From Acidimicrobiaceae bacterium (GTDB taxonomy: Bacteria; Actinomycetota; Acidimicrobiia; Acidimicrobiales; Ilumatobacteraceae): a stretch of DNA of 42,402 nt. The first letter of the stretch is position 1, and every line of letters starts with the position of its first letter. The position numbers were made by a program, and so were the translations under genes. The notes beneath the pieces are model-generated. The model did not search any database, was not told the origin of the DNA, and saw nothing but the letters and a program-made list of their open reading frames with translations. This document shows positions 32,255-38,553 of the stretch, one piece after another. The DNA lies in the NCBI GenBank assembly GCA_020637235.1, contig JACJWG010000026.1, forward strand, positions 1-42,402, in the 5' to 3' direction.

Positions 32255-33832
32255 TCACGACCGACGACGCGTCCGGCGAGGCATCACGATCGACAGCGTG
32301 AGCACGACCGCGACCAGCACCCACCACGGTGCCGCACCCAGTTGCACGGCCCACGTGGTACCCGTGCGCACCGCGACCTCGTGCACGATCACCGCCTGCT
32401 CGCTCACGGCCGTCCGTTCGAACACGGCGCCGTCGGGATCGACGAACGCACTGAACCCGGTGGGCGCGGCCTGGACGACCCAGCGTCCGGTCTCCACCGC
32501 CCGCAGCCGGCTCGACGCCACCTGCTGGGTCTGCAGGATGGTGCCGGTGTAGCTCGATCCGTTGGTCGGGTTGAGCACCAGGCCGCCGCCGCCGTCGACG
32601 CCGTCGCGCACCCGGCTGCCGAAGAAGATCTCCCACGAGATCGCGACCGCGACGCGCGTGCGGTCCGGCAGGTCGAGCACCGCAGGACCGGTGCCGGCGA
32701 CGGCGTCGCGAGGGATCTGGTCGACGGGTGCGCCGATCGCCTCGAGCACACCGCGCAGCGGCACGTACTCGCCGTACGGGACACGCTGCACCTTCTCGTA
32801 CCGGCTGATCACCTCTCCGTCGACGTCGACCACCACTTGTGCGTTCAGGAACGCACCGGGATCGTCGGCATCACGTGGTGGCACGTCCTCGGTGATGCCG
32901 ACGGCGAAGGGCGCGCCGATCCGAGCCGCCTCGGTGGCGATCTCGACGCGCTCGACGCTGTCGACGAACGTCGCGACGTCGATCACGTTCTCCGGCCACA
33001 CGACGAGATCCACCGTGCCGGGTTCGATCGAAGCGGTGGCGGCGAGGTGGCGGTCGACGACATCGCGCGCACGAGTGTCGATCGCGTGCGTGCCTTGCGG
33101 CCCACCACCTTGCACCACCGCGATCCGCAACGTCCGGCCGGTGTCGGTGCCCTCTGGTGCCACTGCGGCGAGCACGAGCACCACCACGACGGCACCGAAC
33201 GCGGCCGCGCCGTGCCAGGCCGCCCGCGCGCCCCGACGCTGGCGCATCGTCTTCGGCACGTACGGCGACGGGCCAGCCAGCGCGAAGCCGAGTTGGAACA
33301 CCAACCAGGTGAGCAGGATCACCCCGCCCACCCGTGCGACGCCGAGCAGCGGTCCGCCGGCCTGGCCGATGGCGAGCGTGGCGAGCGGTACTCCGCCGAA
33401 GGGGACCACCAACCGCAACGCCTCCACGAGTGTGTGTGCCACAGGTCGTCCGATCACCCGCCACGGACCCGTGGGGGCGACGGCGGCGGCCAGTGCGTGC
33501 AGCCCGGCGAACATCAGCCCCACCACCAGGTACCCCGGCGCCGTGAGGAACCACATCCAGCCCATGCCCGGGAACAACCACCCCGCACCGAATGCGAAGC
33601 CACGGACGAGTCGTTGCCTCGTGGTCGGATGCTCGCCGAGGCTCACCTCGAACAGCACCACCCCCACGATCGCGAGCGGCCAGAACCCCCAGGGCGGCAG
33701 CGAGAGCGCCACGAGTGCACCGGCGCCGAGCGCCAGAGCGACCGGGGCCACCCGCTCGCGCGTGCGGCGAGCGGCGGCGGGCGACGCGGGCCCATCCGGC
33801 GCGGGGCCGGGGTCGTCGAGGTGGATGGACAC
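32255..33832 (-). CDS. lnt: Apolipoprotein N-acyltransferase, catalytic Cys replaced by Ser
   Basis: A 525-residue membrane enzyme: several N-terminal helices (about 28-65, 78-125, 140-190, 205-225), a nitrilase-like periplasmic domain (235-490) and a last helix (about 497-515). Lnt adds the third acyl chain to lipoproteins. Of the catalytic triad Glu-Lys-Cys, E281 (VVWPENV) and K347 (YEKVQRVPYGEYVP) are present, but the Cys position (C-Y-E in E. coli) reads AISWEIFFG with Ser399 (codon TCG). Either this is a paralogue with another nucleophile or it is impaired. GTG 33832 has TAGCCT 8 nt upstream. Confidence 0.88.
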   Translation of the reverse strand: MSIHLDDPGPAPDGPASPAAARRTRERVAPVALALGAGALVALSLPPWGFWPLAIVGVVLFEVSLGEHPTTRQRLVRGFAFGAGWLFPGMGWMWFLTAPGYLVVGLMFAGLHALAAAVAPTGPWRVIGRPVAHTLVEALRLVVPFGGVPLATLAIGQAGGPLLGVARVGGVILLTWLVFQLGFALAGPSPYVPKTMRQRRGARAAWHGAAAFGAVVVVLVLAAVAPEGTDTGRTLRIAVVQGGGPQGTHAIDTRARDVVDRHLAATASIEPGTVDLVVWPENVIDVATFVDSVERVEIATEAARIGAPFAVGITEDVPPRDADDPGAFLNAQVVVDVDGEVISRYEKVQRVPYGEYVPLRGVLEAIGAPVDQIPRDAVAGTGPAVLDLPDRTRVAVAISWEIFFGSRVRDGVDGGGGLVLNPTNGSSYTGTILQTQQVASSRLRAVETGRWVVQAAPTGFSAFVDPDGAVFERTAVSEQAVIVHEVAVRTGTTWAVQLGAAPWWVLVAVVLTLSIVMPRRTRRRS

Positions 33833-33840
33833 GGCGAGCG

Positions 33841-33846
33841 AGGCTA
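33841..33846 (-). promoter_or_regulatory. -10-like hexamer of a leaderless lnt promoter
   Basis: TAGCCT on the minus strand, 8 nt before the GTG at 33832, in the 45-bp gap after the sortase gene. Confidence 0.5.
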
Positions 33847-33877
33847 GCGGCGCGGGTTCACGCCGGCGGGGCGACGG

Positions 33878-34651
33878 TCAGGCCGACGCGTCGGTCGTGG
33901 TGGACGCGACCGTGCTCGCCTCGGTGTCGAGGTCGAGGTGCACCACGATGCGCTCACGCGTCGACCCGGGCGGGTGGCACGCGAACAGCGTGGCCGTCGG
34001 CTCCCAGGTCTGGTCGATGATGTACATCGCGTCGGGCTGCACGATCGTGGTCTCGCTCACCCGGTACACGAACTCGCCGTCGACCGTGGTGAAGATCACC
34101 TCGTCGCCGGGCTGCAACTGGTCGATGTCGCGGAACACCTTGTTGTGGCTGGTGCGGTGACCGGCCACCACGACGTTGCCGATCTGGCCCGGCACCGCCG
34201 TGCCCGGCCAGTGACCGGGGCCGAGGTCGAGGGTGGTGAGCGTGATGCCCGACAGCATGACGGTGTCGATGCCGATGCGCGGGATCTGGAGTCGCCCGAC
34301 CTCGACGTACGGCTCGTCGGCCCGTGGCTCGGGCGGCGGCAGGGGCGTCGGCAACGTCTGCACCACCGTCGGCGGGGCGGTGGTCGCCGGCAGGGTCTCG
34401 ACGGCCGTCGTCGGGGGCAGCGCCGTCGTGCTCGGTGCGACCAGCATCGGGTCGTCGACGACCGTGGTGTCGACCGTGGTGTCGGGGGCTGCCTCGGCCG
34501 CGATCACCGTCGCCTCGGCGAGCGCCACGGTCGACCCACCATCGCCGCCACACGCAGCCAGCGGCGCAGCGACCGCCGCGACCAACGCCAGCGACGTCCA
34601 CCGGGCTGCTCGCCCGGCCGGTGTGGAGTTCCGCCTCGTCACGGAACCCAT
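33878..34651 (-). CDS. Class E sortase with a lipoprotein signal
   Basis: A 257-residue sortase. The N-terminus is RWTSLALVAAVAAP followed by LAAC (C34) and GGDGG, a good lipobox. A Thr/Pro linker follows (50-112). The catalytic domain has H165 (VVAGHRTSH), C225 (TLFACHPPGS) and Arg at 232/234, the complete sortase triad, with the sortase E form of the TLxxC motif. Sortases join LPxTG-like surface proteins to the wall; class E recognises LAxTG in Streptomyces. Sortases are normally held by a membrane helix, so lipid anchoring is unusual. The ATG at 34651 was chosen to place the signal peptide correctly. Confidence 0.88.
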   Translation of the reverse strand: MGSVTRRNSTPAGRAARWTSLALVAAVAAPLAACGGDGGSTVALAEATVIAAEAAPDTTVDTTVVDDPMLVAPSTTALPPTTAVETLPATTAPPTVVQTLPTPLPPPEPRADEPYVEVGRLQIPRIGIDTVMLSGITLTTLDLGPGHWPGTAVPGQIGNVVVAGHRTSHNKVFRDIDQLQPGDEVIFTTVDGEFVYRVSETTIVQPDAMYIIDQTWEPTATLFACHPPGSTRERIVVHLDLDTEASTVASTTTDASA

Positions 34652-34672
34652 GGTACCCCGAGGGGTGTCGTC

Positions 34673-34724
34673 GTCACCGGCAGGCGTCACCGGCAGGCGT
34701 CACCGGCAGGCGTCACCGGCAGGT
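34673..34724. repeat. 13-bp tandem repeat, four copies
   Basis: GTCACCGGCAGGC at 34673, 34686 and 34699, and with a final T at 34712, plus a degenerate partial copy to 34733. It sits between the hemY stop and the sortase start, immediately upstream of the sortase gene on the minus strand. The unit length is not a multiple of three, consistent with non-coding DNA. Confidence 0.9.
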
Positions 34725-34751
34725 GTGACCGGTCCGTCGGTGCGGCGTGGG

Positions 34752-36158
34752 TCAGCTCGCGGTGAGGAGCGCACGCACGCGTGCCGCCGCCTGCTGGCCC
34801 GAGCGCACGCACGTGGGGATGCCGATGCCGTGGTAGCTGGCACCCGCCAGGACGAGCGACGGGGGCATCGCCGCGCTGATCGCGGCCACCGTGCGGTGGT
34901 GGTGTGGTCGGTACTGCGGGAAGGCGCGCTGCCAGCGCGTCACCCGCACGGCGGTGGGCGCCAGCGCGACACCGATCTGTTCGCCGACCTCGGACACCGC
35001 CGCAGCGAGCAGTTGGTCGTCGTCGAGGTGCATCACCGGGAGGCCGTCGCGCCCGAGCGAGACGCGGAGCACCACCTGCTCGTCACCCGTCTCGGCCGCA
35101 GGCACCCGCCACTGGGCCCACTTCTGCGATCCGAACGACACGGCAGTGACGAGCCGTTGCACCGGCTTGGGGACCAGGTAGCCCGACATGCCACGCAGAC
35201 GCTCGGGCCAATCGGCGGCGGGGATCGCGAGCGTCACCATCACCACGTCGGCGTACTCGATGCGGGCGAGCGCGGCCCGGGTCGACTCGTCGACGCCGGC
35301 GTCGGCGACGAGTCGGGCGGCCTGTGCGGCGGGACAGGCGAGGACCACGGCGTCGAAGCGTTCGCCGTCGACCCGCCACCCGTCGCCGTCGGCCTGCAGG
35401 GTGGTGCAGGGCTGACCGACGAGCACCCGTCCGCCGAGTGCCGTGATCGCCACCTCGGCCACGTCGACCATCTCGCCGAGTCCACCGGCCGGTGCGTAGA
35501 ACACCGGTCCGTCGCTCGGTGCCGGCTTGGGTCGCGATCGCGCCGCGATCAGCACGCTGCGGCCGGCTCCGGCGAGGTCGGCGAGCTGCGGCACGGCGGC
35601 GAGGCTGAACCGGTCGGTGTCGGCGGCGTAGATGCTGCCGACCAGCGGATCGACGAGGCGCTCATGTACCTGATCGCCGAACCGGGCGCGCACGTAGGCG
35701 CCGATCGAGTCGCCGTCGAGTGGCGTGGCCGGTCGGAGCACCTCGGTCGCGGCGCGCAGCTTGCCCGGCCAGCTGATGAGCTTGCTGCGGGCGAGCTTCA
35801 TCACGTCGGTCGGCAGACCGAGGAGCAGCCCGTCGGGGATCGGCTGCAACCCGTCCCACCACACGGCCGCCGAGCCCGGCTGCGGCGACACCAGCCGGTC
35901 GCCGAGGCCGAGCCGGCGAGCGAAGCCGGTGGCCCACGGCAGACGGGCGAGGAAGGCGTCGGGGCCCTCGTCGACGGCGTCGATCCCGGCGAACGCCGAC
36001 GTGCGGATCTTGCCGCCGACGCGGTCCTGCGCTTCGAACACCGTCACCTCGAGGCCGAGCACGTCGTCGGCCTCGGCGTGCAGCAGGCCGTGCGCAGCTG
36101 CGAGGCCGGTGATGCCACCGCCCACCACGGCCACCCGCCTGGTCCGGGACGCCGTCAC
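34752..36158 (-). CDS. hemY: Coproporphyrinogen III / protoporphyrinogen IX oxidase (HemY/CgoX type)
   Basis: A 468-residue FAD enzyme. The dinucleotide site is RVAVVGGGITGLAAAHGLL (about 6-24), with VTVFEAQDRVGGKIRT binding the ribose. It ends with the FAD-contacting SLVLAGASYHGIGIPTCVRS. It oxidises a porphyrinogen to the porphyrin with O2. In actinobacteria the HemY-type enzyme normally acts on coproporphyrinogen III in the coproporphyrin-dependent route, so that is the likelier substrate (inference). GTG at 36158 overlaps the hemH stop (GTGA). Third gene of hemE-hemH-hemY. Confidence 0.9.
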   Translation of the reverse strand: MTASRTRRVAVVGGGITGLAAAHGLLHAEADDVLGLEVTVFEAQDRVGGKIRTSAFAGIDAVDEGPDAFLARLPWATGFARRLGLGDRLVSPQPGSAAVWWDGLQPIPDGLLLGLPTDVMKLARSKLISWPGKLRAATEVLRPATPLDGDSIGAYVRARFGDQVHERLVDPLVGSIYAADTDRFSLAAVPQLADLAGAGRSVLIAARSRPKPAPSDGPVFYAPAGGLGEMVDVAEVAITALGGRVLVGQPCTTLQADGDGWRVDGERFDAVVLACPAAQAARLVADAGVDESTRAALARIEYADVVMVTLAIPAADWPERLRGMSGYLVPKPVQRLVTAVSFGSQKWAQWRVPAAETGDEQVVLRVSLGRDGLPVMHLDDDQLLAAAVSEVGEQIGVALAPTAVRVTRWQRAFPQYRPHHHRTVAAISAAMPPSLVLAGASYHGIGIPTCVRSGQQAAARVRALLTAS

Positions 36159-37111
36159 GACCCCGCCACCACCCGGCGGGCCAAGGCCGCCATCACGTCG
36201 GCGTCGTCGTTGACGCAGGCGGTGCGGGCGAAGCGCAGCCCGCGCTCGGTGGCGCGATGGGCGGCTTCGATGTCGAGGTCGTACAGCACCTCGAGGTGAT
36301 CGGCGACGAACCCGCACGCGCACACCACCAGACCGCGTTCGTGGTCGGCGTCGTTCTCGCTGGCGGCGAGATCGTCGATCACCTGCAACACGTCGGGGCC
36401 GAGCCACGGCTCGGGGGTGCGGCCAGCCGATTGCCAGGAAACGCTCCACCCACTCCACCGGCCGAGGCCCACGGCTGCCGCGACCGCCTCCGCCGTGGCG
36501 CGCAGCTGCTCGGGATACGGGTCGCCGGCAGCGACGATGCGTTGTGGCAAGGAGTGCGCGGTGAACACCACCTTGGTGTCGACCGGCATCGACGCGAGCC
36601 GGGCGCGCAGATCGGACGCCAGGAACGACACGAACGCCGGCTCCGTGGCCCAGCTCTCGATGCCGCTCACCTCGACGTCGTGAGGCGCCGCCGCAGCCCG
36701 GACGCGGTCGAGGTACTGGCCGATCGAGAACCCGGAGTAGTGCGGTGCCAGCACCAGGCCGACGATGCGGCGGAAACCCGCCGCCACCACGTCGGTCACG
36801 GCGGTCTCGATGCTCGGCGCTGCGTGCTTCAGGCCGAGCACCACGTGGAACTCGCCGGGTGCGATCGTGTCGAGCGCCGACTGCAGTGCGTCGCGCTGGG
36901 CCTCGGTGCGGGCGGCGAGCGGCGACAGCATGTCGCCGCCCGGCGGGGCGATCGCCTCGTAGCGAGCCACCAACTCGGCGAGCTGCTCGTCGGTCGGTGG
37001 TCGGCCGCGACGGATGTCGGTGTAGTACGGCAGGATCTCGTCGCGGGTGCGCGGCGTGCCGTAGGCCATGAGCACCACGGCCGTGTGCGGCGAGCTCGCT
37101 CGGTCGGTCAC
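36155..37111 (-). CDS. hemH: Ferrochelatase (coproporphyrin/protoporphyrin)
   Basis: A 318-residue single-domain chelatase that inserts Fe(II) into a porphyrin. Motifs: AVVLMAYGTPRTRDEILPYY, GLKHAAPSIE, the iron-site His in VFTAHSLPQR, and the partner Glu in GFVADHLEVLYDLDIEA. The length and lack of a C-terminal membrane helix fit the Gram-positive coproporphyrin ferrochelatase (CpfC). Cysteines in VVCACGF and RTACVND could hold an iron-sulfur cluster as in mycobacterial ferrochelatase, but the spacing was not checked against a structure. GTG at 37111 overlaps hemE (GTGA). Confidence 0.93.
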   Translation of the reverse strand: MTDRASSPHTAVVLMAYGTPRTRDEILPYYTDIRRGRPPTDEQLAELVARYEAIAPPGGDMLSPLAARTEAQRDALQSALDTIAPGEFHVVLGLKHAAPSIETAVTDVVAAGFRRIVGLVLAPHYSGFSIGQYLDRVRAAAAPHDVEVSGIESWATEPAFVSFLASDLRARLASMPVDTKVVFTAHSLPQRIVAAGDPYPEQLRATAEAVAAAVGLGRWSGWSVSWQSAGRTPEPWLGPDVLQVIDDLAASENDADHERGLVVCACGFVADHLEVLYDLDIEAAHRATERGLRFARTACVNDDADVMAALARRVVAGS

Positions 37112-38208
37112 GGTCGCTCCTCGGTGACGGTGGTGCGCTCGTGCACGCGGCGCACCACCGCGTGCAACACCTCGGGATCCGAATCGGGTTGTACGCCGTG
37201 CCCGAGGTTGAACACGTGTCCTGGGTGACCGCCGTTGTCGGCGAGGACGGCCTCGGCACCGGCGAGTGCCACCTCGGTACCGGCGAGCACCAGCGCAGGG
37301 TCGAGGTTGCCCTGCACGACGACGTCGTCGCCCAGACGTCGGCGCGCGTTCGCGATCGGCGTGCGCCAGTCGAGACCCATCACCGGGGTGGCGAGCCCCT
37401 CGCCGCGTGCGGCGTCGAACATCGCCTCGAGCAGGTGGTCGCACCCGATGCCGAAGTGCACGCCGGGCACCCCCGGGTGGGCCTCGGCCAGACGGGTGAA
37501 CACCGATCGGGAGTGGGGCAGCACGAATCGGCGGTAGTCGTCGGCGGACAGCGAGCCCGCCCACGAGTCGAAGAGTTGGAAGGCTCGGGCCCCGTGGTCG
37601 AGCTGGGTGCCGATGAACGCCACCGCGTGGTCGGCGAGGCGCTCCATCAGCCGATGCCACAGCTGGGCATCGGTGTGCATGAGCCGCTTCGTGTGCTGGT
37701 AGGTCCGGCTCGGCCGTCCCTCGACGAGGTAGCTGCCGACGGTGAACGGCGCACCGGCGAACGCCAGCAGCGGCACGTCGTCGGGGAGTTCGGAGGCGAG
37801 GGTGCGCACCGTCTCCTGCACGTACGGCACGTGCACGTCGGCCTCGAGCGGTACGAGCCGGCCGAGGTCGCCGGCCTCGCGGAACGGATGCTCGGCCACC
37901 GGACCCGTGCCGGGCGCGACGTCGATCCCGAAACCGACGGCGTGCGCCGGCACGACGATGTCGCTGTACAGCACGGCGGCGTCGACGCCGTAGCGGCGCA
38001 CCGGCTGCAGCGTGAGCTCGGCCGCCGCATCGGGTCGTTTGATCGCCTGCAGGATGCTGCCCTCGCCACGCACGGCGCGGTACTCCGGCAGGCTGCGGCC
38101 GGCTTGTCGCATGAACCACACCGGCGTGTGCCGAGCGGGACGGCCGTGGGCGGCGGCCACGAACGGCGGCTCGGCTGGTGTCGGCGGGAGCGGATCGGTG
38201 GTGGCCAT
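37108..38208 (-). CDS. hemE: Uroporphyrinogen decarboxylase
   Basis: A 366-residue TIM-barrel enzyme that decarboxylates uroporphyrinogen III to coproporphyrinogen III. Signature regions: TPVWFMRQAGRSLPEYR (substrate Arg), AVLYSDIVVPAHAVGFGID (catalytic Asp), FAGAPFTVGSYLVEG and FNLGHGVQPDSDPE near the end. The ATG at 38208 fits the family. TAGCGT lies 10 nt upstream on the minus strand. First gene of the coupled hemE-hemH-hemY operon; the coproheme decarboxylase gene (hemQ/chdC) is not seen here. Confidence 0.95.
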   Translation of the reverse strand: MATTDPLPPTPAEPPFVAAAHGRPARHTPVWFMRQAGRSLPEYRAVRGEGSILQAIKRPDAAAELTLQPVRRYGVDAAVLYSDIVVPAHAVGFGIDVAPGTGPVAEHPFREAGDLGRLVPLEADVHVPYVQETVRTLASELPDDVPLLAFAGAPFTVGSYLVEGRPSRTYQHTKRLMHTDAQLWHRLMERLADHAVAFIGTQLDHGARAFQLFDSWAGSLSADDYRRFVLPHSRSVFTRLAEAHPGVPGVHFGIGCDHLLEAMFDAARGEGLATPVMGLDWRTPIANARRRLGDDVVVQGNLDPALVLAGTEVALAGAEAVLADNGGHPGHVFNLGHGVQPDSDPEVLHAVVRRVHERTTVTEERP

Positions 38209-38218
38209 CTCGGCGGCC

Positions 38219-38224
38219 ACGCTA
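38219..38224 (-). promoter_or_regulatory. -10-like hexamer for the heme operon
   Basis: TAGCGT on the minus strand, 10 nt before the hemE ATG. Confidence 0.4.
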
Positions 38225-38379
38225 CCGGGGGAGCGTGGTGGCGGCCGTGGTCGCCCCGAGCCGGTGCGGGGGTGTGCGGTGCAGCCCGGGGGTGTCCGGC
38301 GGGGTGTTCCGGCCGTGTGGGGTTCCGGGTCGGTGAGGCCGCCGTGTTCGACGGGTGTGAGGTGGTCGACTCGATCGCA

Positions 38380-38397
38380 CTCGAACACACGTTCGAG
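38380..38397. promoter_or_regulatory. Putative SOS box (LexA site)
   Basis: CTCGAAC-ACAC-GTTCGAG has perfect 7-bp arms and contains TCGAAC-N4-GTTCGA, the mycobacterial/actinobacterial LexA consensus. It lies 157 bp upstream of the HD-GYP start and about 170 bp upstream of hemE. Confidence 0.6.
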
Positions 38398-38553
38398 CGG
38401 CAACCCCCGCGATCACGTGGTCGTGTCATCTGCTGGGCGTTCTCCGCTCAAGATCGGGCCGCGACCTGACGATGGCACCTCGCGCACGCTCGCGCGGCCG
38501 AGCTCGCGCGAGCAGGCGGACGACGACCCGATGGTCGGACGAGGAGTGGGCAG

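Larger units (their letters stand above)
38209..38553. other. 345-bp divergent intergenic region, hemE / HD-GYP
   Basis: No supported gene. It holds the hemE -10-like hexamer near 38219 and a perfect LexA-type palindrome at 38380-38397, and ends with GAGGAG at 38541-38546, the ribosome site of the HD-GYP gene. Frames that run through it have no protein-like character. Confidence 0.6.

Noticed and set aside
37141..38469. 442-codon plus-strand frame opposite hemE, which reads through the SOS-like box
   Set aside because: Antisense shadow of hemE with no recognisable protein; HemE motifs are unambiguous on the other strand.
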